A DNA stretch of 63,603 nt from an uncultured Lachnospiraceae bacterium (GTDB lineage: Bacteria; Bacillota; Clostridia; Lachnospirales; Lachnospiraceae). Location of the stretch: assembly GCA_910585605.1 (NCBI GenBank), contig CAJUFL010000017.1, forward strand, positions 1-63,603, given 5' to 3'. The position numbers and the translations under genes are program-made. Shown piece after piece: positions 14,429 to 22,921 of the stretch; positions within the stretch are counted from its first letter, which is position 1, and every line of letters begins with the position of its first letter. Below the pieces are notes generated by a model, which did not search any database, had not been told where the DNA came from, and worked only from the letters and a program-made list of their open reading frames with translations.

Positions 14429-16339
14429 TTATTCATCCTCATCTTCAAATAAATATTGTCTGCCTTGCATTATCATAGAAAATTCAAATGATAAATAATT
14501 ACCAACTGTTTTTTCAAAATCTGCATCTGTTGGTATTTCATCATTGAAATAATAAAAGCTATGTAACCATTCATCTGTTGCCTCTATAGTTGTCTTTACA
14601 CAGAATTTTGTGTCAGCTTCAATTCTATCAAACCAAACATCTAATAAATGCTGTTTCTTATCTACTGCTTTTTCTGTTTCAATAAGTCCAACATGTGGAG
14701 CAATTTTGAATCCATCATTTTCAAAATTAATAAATTTACATTCTTTATTCTCTGAATGTGGTATTCCTGCTGTAAATACAGCAATACAAGGAATAACACC
14801 TACACCATAAAATGTATCTTTATTTAGTGTAATAACACCTTCTAATGTATGATGTTTTAAAATATTTTCTTTTACTGCCTGCTCCTCTTTTGTCTTACCT
14901 GTCATTGAAGATTGAGGAACAATCGCAATACCAATTCCACCTACAACCAATGAATCAAGCATATGTTCAATAAAGCAAATCTCATAAAGACTAGCATTCT
15001 TCTTTTTCTTTGCTAATGAATATGGTGGATTAATCATACCAACATTAGCACCTTTTAATTGTAATTCTCCTGCTTTCTTTGAAAAGAAATCAGCACTTTC
15101 TATATTGGATTTTCCGTCACCACGAAGAATCATATTTGTTACTGCAATAGTAAACATATAATCTTCAAGTTCTATTCCATGTAATTGTTGTTGTCTTATA
15201 TGTCTTTGGATTGTTTCATCGTCTGTTAGTTTTAGCATATGATGCATAGCCGCCACTAAAAATCCTGCAGTTCCACAGCAAGGATCTAATACAACACTAT
15301 CTGTTTTTAAATTTGCTAAATCACAAAATAAATCTGTTATATGCTTTGGTGTTAATACAATACCAAGATTCTGTCCATCACCGCCACCATAACTCATAAA
15401 TTCACTATAAAATCTACCTAGATAATCTTCGCTACTTGAAGTATACTTTATTGATTTATATACATTCTCATACAAAAATTCTGCATAGTATTTTAATGGT
15501 GTCTTTCCTAAGTCAACATTTATTGAATTGAGAACTTCATTTGTTTTAAAAATAGAAAACTGTAAAAGCACTTTATCTTTTTTCTTTTCTGGTTTAATCG
15601 GATTTCTTGCAAATTTAGCTTCTATTGCTTCAAATATTTTTTGCCCATCTGTTTTGACCGTATCTCCTGTCAATGACGAAAGAGAAAATCCACCTTTATC
15701 TATTTCATCAAGTGCCAATAATATACCAGAAACAACAATAGGCTTTTCACGAGTTCCCAAACTACCATATACTCTTAAATCTTCGTGTAAATCTGCTGCA
15801 TCTTTAAGAATTTCTTTTAATTCCTTTTCAGTTAAATCTTCTTCAAGGATTACCTTCCGATAATAATCATCAATATTAAAATCATTAAAAGATATAAATG
15901 ATTCTACATCATCAAGCCTTGTATATGGCTCAGTATCTTCTACATAAATCGGTGTTATTTTATGTCTTTTAGCATTACCAGATACACCAATAGCAATTAC
16001 TTTTTTATATGATGTATTTTTAACAAGATGCTTTGCATAAAACAAAGCACCATTAACCGCATAATCTTTTACATCCTGCACTTCAAGACTAATAACCCCT
16101 AATTCATTATCTTTCTCATGCATGCTTATATCTCTTTTATCTTCTATAACGATAATAAAATCTTTTACAACACCTATATATTCTGGCTTTCCAATGTTAC
16201 CAGTTCCATTTTTTGAAGCTGTTCTTAATGCGTCTTGAATTTCCTTTATTGTACTTTTTTCTGCTTCTAAAACAATATTTGCTTCTTTCAAAAGACCATC
16301 TACCCAACGATCCGTATCTCTTTCGCTATTCTCTGCCAT
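14429..16339 (-). CDS. Fused nuclease-methyltransferase subunit, BcgI-A-like
   Basis: This 636-residue protein combines a nuclease and an N6-adenine methyltransferase. The N-terminal region (about 1-130) has a PD-(D/E)xK-type site: Glu53 in KPEYIG, then Glu66 and Lys68 in IEDKRD. The methyltransferase part has the AdoMet motif DPCCGTAGF (352-360) and catalytic NPPY (437-440), as in HsdM. The size and order match BcgI subunit A (637 residues from memory), a type IIB enzyme that cuts on both sides of its site. Plain HsdM lacks the N-terminal nuclease. AAAGGAG precedes the ATG. It is followed by the specificity gene after one base. No separate functional hsdR is present, consistent with a self-contained system. 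Confidence 0.87.
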   Translation of the reverse strand: MAENSERDTDRWVDGLLKEANIVLEAEKSTIKEIQDALRTASKNGTGNIGKPEYIGVVKDFIIVIEDKRDISMHEKDNELGVISLEVQDVKDYAVNGALFYAKHLVKNTSYKKVIAIGVSGNAKRHKITPIYVEDTEPYTRLDDVESFISFNDFNIDDYYRKVILEEDLTEKELKEILKDAADLHEDLRVYGSLGTREKPIVVSGILLALDEIDKGGFSLSSLTGDTVKTDGQKIFEAIEAKFARNPIKPEKKKDKVLLQFSIFKTNEVLNSINVDLGKTPLKYYAEFLYENVYKSIKYTSSSEDYLGRFYSEFMSYGGGDGQNLGIVLTPKHITDLFCDLANLKTDSVVLDPCCGTAGFLVAAMHHMLKLTDDETIQRHIRQQQLHGIELEDYMFTIAVTNMILRGDGKSNIESADFFSKKAGELQLKGANVGMINPPYSLAKKKKNASLYEICFIEHMLDSLVVGGIGIAIVPQSSMTGKTKEEQAVKENILKHHTLEGVITLNKDTFYGVGVIPCIAVFTAGIPHSENKECKFINFENDGFKIAPHVGLIETEKAVDKKQHLLDVWFDRIEADTKFCVKTTIEATDEWLHSFYYFNDEIPTDADFEKTVGNYLSFEFSMIMQGRQYLFEDEDE

Positions 16340-16358
16340 CTATAACCATCTCCTTTGT

Positions 16359-16996
16359 CTAATCAATCCGCTCCTGTACCATAGGGAGTAATTTCTTATT
16401 CTGTTCTGAATCAATCTGTCCTGCATAATCCATCGCTCTTGACAGGATAAATTCTGTTTCACATTCTTTAATTCCGTTTAATAAACAGCGGATTTTCAAT
16501 AAGGTACCTTTATTAAAGTATGTAATTTGCCTTGAAAGTCTCTCCATATTATCAACAGAAACAATATCCTCCAGCTGTTCTTTATAAGAATGATATTTTT
16601 TATTGATATCCTCTTTATCTACCACCAAGCCTGCCAGAGAACCCTTTTCTTCACCGTTTTCGTTAATGTCTACCTCCAACTCTTTGATATAAGATTCTAT
16701 GGTTGTATTGTATTTATCTTCAATATCCACAAAATCTACGATATATCCATAATTGTATACCTTACCGTTTGGTGACTTATAAGGTCTGTTTACCCGCGAA
16801 ATGGTCTTTAATAAGGATTGTGCATGGGGACCTCTTAGTAAATACATTTTTTTCAGACGCTTTATATCATATCCGGTGTCAATGACTCCCTGAAATCAAT
16901 ATCTGCCTCCCTTAAGGACTGATATTGATAACCCAATCTTAAAAACTGAATGGTCGCCGGTATTTTTACTCTTGTATATTCATTAAACGCTAACAT
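16359..16996 (-). pseudogene. hsdR remnant with large internal deletion
   Basis: The 5' end is intact: GAGAGGA precedes the ATG at 16996. It encodes LAFNEYTRVKIPATIQFLRL and LREADIDFRE, typical of the HsdR N-terminus. After about 37 codons the sequence jumps, out of frame, to the HsdR helicase C-terminal part: DTGYDIKRLKKMYLLRGP, then TISRVNRPYKSPNGKVY (helicase motif VI) and about 150 more residues to the stop at 16359. Intact HsdR has around 1,000 residues, so most of the nuclease-helicase is deleted. The 3' part alone reads as an open frame of 162 codons but is not a functional motor. It lies 19 bases upstream of the BcgI-like genes. Confidence 0.85.
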
Positions 16997-17176
16997 ATAG
17001 TTTTCCTCTCGTATTAGAATAAATGGACACCCTTGTTCCTTTTTATATTAATCCATATCGCAATTTTCCATTATAAAACCTCATATTAAAAAAATCATAA
17101 AATACTATTATGATAATACCATATCTTTCTATATTCAGCAAATAGAAACTTAAAAACTCCACTAATTGTGCATAAC

Positions 17177-18115
17177 TTATTGCACTACCCTCAAATTACT
17201 GTTATTCCAGCCTACAAATTTAAAATTTGCAAACTCCAGTGCTGACACAAAAAATCGGTATGCCAGAATACATTTTCCATAATCATCAGCAACCTCAAAA
17301 AGCGGCAGATACTTCTCACAATACATAATTCTTATGATTCCATGTTGTGTGCCAAAAGTTCCCCGCCATGAACCTTTCAAATACATTTGACGCGTCGGGC
17401 TGTCCAAAAAAAGCTCTGCAACTCCCGTGATAAAACCTCCCATTGCAAGAGAGAATGCATTCAATTCTGTGACTCTTCCTTCTGAAATCTTATAAACCCT
17501 GCCAAGATTCTTATACTCACAGGTTCTATGCAGCCAAGTTTCCAAAATGGATATATACTTATCATCCGGAACATCAAATACAGAATTTGATAAGAGATGG
17601 TCGGTCAGGGCATCTCCCGCAGGAATTTTTAAATCCTCCGAAATAAAATTTAGCAGCATCTCCTCATAATCCGTACAGCCGGATTCATAGGATACATTTA
17701 CCCTTGCTTCTTCCTCTTCGGTCAAGTCCCTTAATTTTGCACGGTATTTCATTGCTTCCCGATAATGATCCCATTCACCCAATTTGTCATCAACCTCATA
17801 TTCTGAAAATAATTTTTTTAGTGAATAGAACAGCTTCATGATGCAGAAGGACTGGCTTTTTTTAAAATTTTCTGGAGAATATGTATCAAAATCTACTTTA
17901 CACTTTAGATTACATTGCTTATTCTGGAAATTAAACACCAGATTCTCACTTTTCCCATCTCCAAAATCAACCAAAACTGTTTCCGTGCCCTCCTGTAGAC
18001 ATGACCAGTTTTTCGTTGCCCCCGTTTTTTTTATCGCTGCAAGACATCTGCGATAAACTGCTTCCGGTGAAGCGGTACGCTTTAATTTGCCTTTAACTAT
18101 AATTTCGTTTATTAT
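17177..18115 (-). CDS. Unrecognised protein, likely ATA start or lost start codon
   Basis: No ATG or GTG fits the beginning of this gene. The frame stays open for 47 codons beyond a TTG at 17974, up to an in-frame TAG. Near its 5' end AAAGGGGA is followed 6-7 bases later by ATA ATA AAC GAA, where an ATG would be expected. Read from there the protein has about 312 residues (INEIIVKGKLKRTASPEAVY and onward). It is soluble, has Trp/Tyr-rich stretches (WLHRTCEYKNLGRVYKISEG) and might belong to a DUF3878-like family, of which I am unsure. Either an ATA start is used, or the start has mutated and the gene is silent. It lies beside the restriction remnants. Confidence 0.6.
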   Translation of the reverse strand: MINEIIVKGKLKRTASPEAVYRRCLAAIKKTGATKNWSCLQEGTETVLVDFGDGKSENLVFNFQNKQCNLKCKVDFDTYSPENFKKSQSFCIMKLFYSLKKLFSEYEVDDKLGEWDHYREAMKYRAKLRDLTEEEEARVNVSYESGCTDYEEMLLNFISEDLKIPAGDALTDHLLSNSVFDVPDDKYISILETWLHRTCEYKNLGRVYKISEGRVTELNAFSLAMGGFITGVAELFLDSPTRQMYLKGSWRGTFGTQHGIIRIMYCEKYLPLFEVADDYGKCILAYRFFVSALEFANFKFVGWNNSNLRVVQ

Positions 18116-18264
18116 AAAAAATTCCCCTTTGTTCTAATTGTCCTTTCAACCTCGGCTGATGCCCTTACTAAATTTGTTTAACGAGGAACAACTCCATTGG
18201 CTGTGCATACCCTCTTTTTGTTTTTATATCATTCTCAAATTACATCTATAAAATATTCATTTTT

Positions 18265-19137
18265 TTAATATATCTCTTCTACATCCTTTGGCAGTTCCTT
18301 TACATGCCTGAGAAACGCTGCTGCTGCCTGACCTTCTTCCCTGTCATAGTGATATCCTAACTCCCGGGCCACATATTGTGCTGTGGAATCAAATAAATCA
18401 CACATGCAAAATACAGCACTCCATGCATCTTCTATCGTTCCACCAAAATAGGTATTTAGATAATCCTGATACTCTTCCCTGCTAAGCCATCTGTACAGAT
18501 ACTTTGCTGACTTTCCCACGCTTATGGTAAAGTTTGTTTTTATGCCAGCTTTCCAAGACAGCATTCTCTCCAGCTCCTTGCGTACAACAAAGTTTGCCAT
18601 ATCCTGAACATAGGGGATTTCTTCCCTCCACAGTCCCTTTGCCAGATTATTGCTACACCACCAAAACTCATTTGCTGATGCTCTAAACTGTGCCTCGGTC
18701 GGTTTCTTTACATAATAATCCGCATCTGACGGCTCCGGAATCTCTGGCAAAACATCCACCTTATCCAGTAAAATCCTACAAAGCCTGTCATCACAGATAT
18801 GTGCTTTTGCATGTGTGACAGACTCCACATGAAGATCAACTCTGACCCCATCCTCAAACTGCATTAACCATCCATAAAAATTCTCTTTATCACCCGGAAA
18901 ATCAGGGTGTTCATCCGGATACTGCATATACAGGATATTTCCAAATCTATGAATCCATTCTTTATCCTCTATGAAACTCCCTGTTTCTCTTACTACAAAT
19001 ACAATGTCATAATCCTGAAAAATATCCTTCGGTGCATTTGCATTCGTTCTTGAGCCATTCATATAAACTGCCAAAATCCGGTCATCCTCATTTGCAATAT
19101 CCAAAAACAAATTGTACATTATCTCTTCCCTGCGCAT
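18265..19137 (-). CDS. ANT(6)-like aminoglycoside nucleotidyltransferase family protein
   Basis: This 290-residue protein is a member of the aminoglycoside 6-adenylyltransferase (AadE/ANT(6)) family. The nucleotidyltransferase signature is complete: MNGSR (26-30), then DIFQDYDIVFVV (38-49) with the metal-binding aspartates, and a third acidic residue in RVDLHV. The C-terminal helical domain (ANEFWWCSNNLAKGLWRE and later) and the overall length fit. Known members adenylylate streptomycin, but many chromosomal relatives have no demonstrated resistance role, so the activity is uncertain. GAGAGGG precedes the ATG. It stands alone, with about 150 and 290 bp of non-coding sequence on either side. 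No mobile-element ends are visible. Confidence 0.9.
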   Translation of the reverse strand: MRREEIMYNLFLDIANEDDRILAVYMNGSRTNANAPKDIFQDYDIVFVVRETGSFIEDKEWIHRFGNILYMQYPDEHPDFPGDKENFYGWLMQFEDGVRVDLHVESVTHAKAHICDDRLCRILLDKVDVLPEIPEPSDADYYVKKPTEAQFRASANEFWWCSNNLAKGLWREEIPYVQDMANFVVRKELERMLSWKAGIKTNFTISVGKSAKYLYRWLSREEYQDYLNTYFGGTIEDAWSAVFCMCDLFDSTAQYVARELGYHYDREEGQAAAAFLRHVKELPKDVEEIY

Positions 19138-19423
19138 AAACTTATCCCTCTCAGCCTTTCTATTGCCAGAAACGAATCCTTTCCACTTCCTGCTCTTAAT
19201 GTAAAACTATAGTTTTTCTGAATATGTAACATCTATATGTTTCACTTTGTCATGTGTGATGCCTGAATGACAAATCTGTTTAATGCATAAGATATTCCTG
19301 CCGAATAAAACATTTTGTATTGATTTTTCATCTTTTGCTTACCCCCTGATTATTTGTAAGTTTCCACTTATATTTAAGCTCTGTACAATTTGATCATTAA
19401 GACCTGACAATTCCTTTTATCCT

Positions 19424-21232
19424 CTATGTCCGATGCTTCACAAAATATCCGTTTACCCTTGGCTCTACCTTATGCTCCATAAATACCCGTATACTTTCCG
19501 GCAGCTTATCCGTCAAGTCAATGGTATTGCCTGCAATCACAGCCTCTCCGAACAGCACCTGTTCCACGATCGCCCGCATATCCGGATATTCCTGACATTC
19601 GATTCCAATACGGTCACCCAATAAAAAGAATTTGATCAGACGGCTGAAGCCTGTGGAGGGAAATACGATATCCAGCATAACAACCGGATTTTCGTCCTCG
19701 TCTGCTGCCATATATGTCTTTACCGCAAGCTCTTTTTTGTCTTTACCGATTGTAATGATCTGATGCAGATATTCCCCATAGCCAGCTTCCATGATCAACC
19801 GTTCTCTTTTTGTCTCTTCCTTTTTATTCCGCTCTTTGTAAAAACAAAGCTTCAGACTGTTTTCCTGTTTCTTAAATGCAATATCCGTAACCACGAACGG
19901 CGGACACTGATACATACCCCGAAGCATATAGGGAAACAGTTTAATAGATGCCTGGTCGATATGAAGTCTTTTTCCGTCAAAAAGAGATAACAGATTCCGT
20001 ACTTTTTCAGCTTTTACTGCTCTGATTTTTTCCTGCTTCACGGAATACAGGGGAAACGGCAGTTCCCCGGAAGCCTTTGGCAGCGGCCACCCGTTACAGA
20101 ATGCCTGAAACTCCTGTATCAGCTTATGATAGGAAAGCCTTTCCTTCACTGCATGTTCCGGTCTGTAAAGCCTGTGATCTGTCATACATTCTACGATATT
20201 TCTCACTAATATGGAGTCTGGAAACATTTTATCACTATGGGCATTCGTTGCCACTATAAGACCGTTTTTCTCATCAATGATTACGTGCTGACCATACATG
20301 CCGCTTAACATATAAAGTCCTTTTGGCAGATACCAAAGCTGATATCCGTATCCCACGGCAAACGCATCCGCATCCTGGGATACCTTCTCTTCCTTCATTC
20401 TGCGGATATAAGAAGAGGGAATAAGCTGTTTCCCACGAAATGCACCATCATTTGCAAGAAACATACCTATTTTCAGCATTCCCTCCAAAGAAATGTGAAG
20501 CCCCCAGCCTCCCCGTTCTATTCCCATAGGACACAACTCCCATTTGATATGACTGATTCCAAGAGGGGCAAAAAAACGTTTTTTCAGATATTCCATAACG
20601 CTTTTTCCTGTCACCCTGGTAAGGATTGCCGCCAGCATATAGGTATTCATACTGTTGTAAATAAATTTTGTTCCAGGCTCACACTGACAGTCTGTAAGAA
20701 GAAATGCTTTTACCCAGTCTGTTTCCACAACCGTAGTAGTTTCATTGCACTTTGTACCGGAAGTCATGGTGAGCAGATGCTTTACCGTCATCTGCCTTAA
20801 ATATCTCGGAGTCATCATCGTTTCATATTCCGGAAAAAAAGATAAGACACTGTCTTCTTCTTTTAACAGACCTTCCGAAACCGCATACATGATACCTATA
20901 GCGGTCACTGTTTTACAGGTAGAATTAGTAATATGGGGAAGCTCTTTGCTGTAAGGCGGACGATAACCAGCAAAAAGAAGATTTTCTCCTCTTGCAACAG
21001 CAAGCCCGTCAAGAGCACATAGCCTGTCAGAGGTAAGCTTTCGAAGTAACCCTGACAGTTCTCCTGCACTTATGCCAAGTGCCGCTGTATCCTTTTTATC
21101 CAACGGAATCTCCCGGATATCTTCTATTTTATGAAATTCCAGCTTCGGACACTCCGACAGATCGGAATCCTGAAAATTACTCAATAGCTTTGATAAATGA
21201 TTTACTCCATAAAACTGTCTCGGTATATTCAT
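19424..21232 (-). CDS. Serine beta-lactamase-fold protein with C-terminal domain
   Basis: This 602-residue protein has a penicillin-binding/class C beta-lactamase fold. The SxxK motif is Ser104-T-C-Lys107 and the second motif is Tyr192-N-Ser194. A glycine-rich strand (SGMYGQHVIID) takes the place of the KTG box. Residues from about 380 form a second, mostly beta domain of unknown role. No signal peptide is visible, so it is probably cytoplasmic and acts as an esterase or amidase on a small substrate, not as a secreted beta-lactamase. The ATG at 21232 was chosen because AAAGGAG lies 5 bases upstream; the in-frame TTG five codons earlier overlaps that site. It is a single-gene unit. Confidence 0.85.
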   Translation of the reverse strand: MNIPRQFYGVNHLSKLLSNFQDSDLSECPKLEFHKIEDIREIPLDKKDTAALGISAGELSGLLRKLTSDRLCALDGLAVARGENLLFAGYRPPYSKELPHITNSTCKTVTAIGIMYAVSEGLLKEEDSVLSFFPEYETMMTPRYLRQMTVKHLLTMTSGTKCNETTTVVETDWVKAFLLTDCQCEPGTKFIYNSMNTYMLAAILTRVTGKSVMEYLKKRFFAPLGISHIKWELCPMGIERGGWGLHISLEGMLKIGMFLANDGAFRGKQLIPSSYIRRMKEEKVSQDADAFAVGYGYQLWYLPKGLYMLSGMYGQHVIIDEKNGLIVATNAHSDKMFPDSILVRNIVECMTDHRLYRPEHAVKERLSYHKLIQEFQAFCNGWPLPKASGELPFPLYSVKQEKIRAVKAEKVRNLLSLFDGKRLHIDQASIKLFPYMLRGMYQCPPFVVTDIAFKKQENSLKLCFYKERNKKEETKRERLIMEAGYGEYLHQIITIGKDKKELAVKTYMAADEDENPVVMLDIVFPSTGFSRLIKFFLLGDRIGIECQEYPDMRAIVEQVLFGEAVIAGNTIDLTDKLPESIRVFMEHKVEPRVNGYFVKHRT

Positions 21233-21287
21233 TAAAACTCCTTTCAAAATTGACTGCCTGCTTGCCCACTGGTCTGATTATTATAAC

Positions 21288-21304
21288 CAATTGCAAAGCA
21301 ATTG
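21288..21304. repeat. Short perfect inverted repeat
   Basis: CAATTGC-AAA-GCAATTG forms a 7-bp-arm hairpin in the gap between the beta-lactamase-fold gene and the ASKHA gene. A related GCAAAGCAATT recurs at about 21326. The arms are AT-rich and no T-run follows, so its role is unclear. Confidence 0.5.
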
Positions 21305-21418
21305 ATTATCTACTCACATACCATCGCAAAGCAATTTTCATGCACGTGATACCTTGAGTGAGCAGATTCTAATGCAGGCAATTTTTTTCTCACAGATTTC
21401 ATAATCCACTTTGCACTA

Positions 21419-22921
21419 CTAAAAATCCATCGACTGCATATAAATTTCCTGAAATCCCTCAAGATTTGCCAGTTCCAGGCTTTTGGTGCGTCTTTTTATT
21501 GCCTCATACTCTGAAAGAATCGCAGCACTCTCCCATTTGTCTGCTGTCACCAGTTTTTTTGCCCCTTCCAATGAAGTATTGCCGCTGATCGTTATTTTGT
21601 TCCGAAACGCTTCCGGCAGCATCTTTACAGTAAATGCATCCCAGATATCCATATGAAAACCCAGTCCGCCGCTGATATAAACATTAGCAATATCGTCTGC
21701 AGTGATACCGGCTTTCCTTAGCAGGCACTGTATCCCTGCATAAATGGCACCTTTTGCAAGCTGGAAGTTCCTTATATTCTCCTGAGAAATGACAAACCCT
21801 TTGTCTATTGTAATCCCCTTTTCAAAATACGGTCCGGCAATTTTTCCCGTTTTGTCCACCAGGCGTCTTTTTATGCAGTTTGCAATTGCCTTTATACTCT
21901 CACTGCCATAGACAGCTCCTTTTACAGCAGAATCAAATACCGGACCACACGCAGTCGCTGAAGCTACGCCGGAGTCTTTATTCAGCAACAAGATTTCTCC
22001 ATTCGTACCCAGATCTACTAACAGGTCATATGCTTTCTGTTTCCCGATTTCCAAAACCTCAGCGCCAGTTAAGATGTCTGCACCGACAAAAGCGGAAAAT
22101 CCCGGAGGATAAATCATCTTTACTGCATTTTTTTCCACTGCTTCGTAATCAGTACTCACCGGCATAAACGGTGACCTGGAAAGACCTTCCACGGAAAATC
22201 CCCTTAAAATATGCAGCATCGTTGTATTTCCACTGTAAACGATTTTTGCTATATGGGAATATTCTGTTCCAAGCTTTTCGATAAGCTGCTCTTTCAGTGC
22301 CGTCTCCACAATCTGTCCCAGCATCAAAAGATTTTGCTCATCCTCCATACAGAACCGAATTCTGGAAATCACATCCGCACCATAGGCATATTGCGGATTG
22401 GTAAAAGAAAATGCAGTAATCTCTTCTTTTTTTTCTAAATCCATACAGCTTACTACAATCGTCGTGGAACCCAGATCAACTGCTACACCTATATTTTTTA
22501 TATTTTCTGCCATTCTATTATCTGTCTGCCGGTCTGCCTTTTTTCCTATATCCGTAATCCGGCTCTCTACCGGAGTCCCGTTATGTGCATCCGTCATCTT
22601 ATTATTCCCGATATCCTGCCACAAATTCCCTGTATATACAGCAATATCCTTCTGTATATCATATTGACAGGCAAGAACCGTTTCCTCTTTGCTGTCAGGA
22701 GCACGATTGATGACGTCTTCCTCCCCTGCAATCCTGTCGGTCTTTTGGGAAGCTCCACACAAAGGTTTTACCCTGACAAAGCATTTCCCACAGATACCTT
22801 TTCCTCCGCAATGACCAAGGAAAGTGAACCCACTATCCGTTAATACCTGATAAATAGATTCACCCTCCATACATTCCACTATGAACTTGTCGTTAATAGA
22901 TACTTTTCGGTTTCTTTTCAA
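21419..22921 (-). CDS. Ferredoxin-ASKHA (DUF4445) activator-like protein
   Basis: This protein of about 500 residues has an N-terminal [2Fe-2S] ferredoxin domain with Cys38, Cys44, Cys47 (CGGKGICGKC) and Cys85. A variable linker leads to an ASKHA ATPase-like domain (AVDLGSTTIVV, VYSGNTTML, LVDLGTNGEI, ATACGPVFDSAVKGA). This is the architecture of RACo/RamA proteins, which use ATP to reductively reactivate corrinoid methyltransferase partners. No corrinoid protein or methyltransferase gene is in the window. The start is uncertain. I chose TTG at 22921, which begins just before the ferredoxin fold and overlaps the end of ilvA by 29 bases; a frame extension to 22981 exists. The overlap implies coupling to ilvA. 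Confidence 0.87.
   Translation of the reverse strand: MKRNRKVSINDKFIVECMEGESIYQVLTDSGFTFLGHCGGKGICGKCFVRVKPLCGASQKTDRIAGEEDVINRAPDSKEETVLACQYDIQKDIAVYTGNLWQDIGNNKMTDAHNGTPVESRITDIGKKADRQTDNRMAENIKNIGVAVDLGSTTIVVSCMDLEKKEEITAFSFTNPQYAYGADVISRIRFCMEDEQNLLMLGQIVETALKEQLIEKLGTEYSHIAKIVYSGNTTMLHILRGFSVEGLSRSPFMPVSTDYEAVEKNAVKMIYPPGFSAFVGADILTGAEVLEIGKQKAYDLLVDLGTNGEILLLNKDSGVASATACGPVFDSAVKGAVYGSESIKAIANCIKRRLVDKTGKIAGPYFEKGITIDKGFVISQENIRNFQLAKGAIYAGIQCLLRKAGITADDIANVYISGGLGFHMDIWDAFTVKMLPEAFRNKITISGNTSLEGAKKLVTADKWESAAILSEYEAIKRRTKSLELANLEGFQEIYMQSMDF

Noticed and set aside
14429..16339. Plain type I HsdM
   Set aside because: The N-terminal 130 residues contain a nuclease-like Glu/Glu-x-Lys site and the size matches BcgI-A. 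The only hsdR is broken, so a plain type I reading would leave no nuclease.
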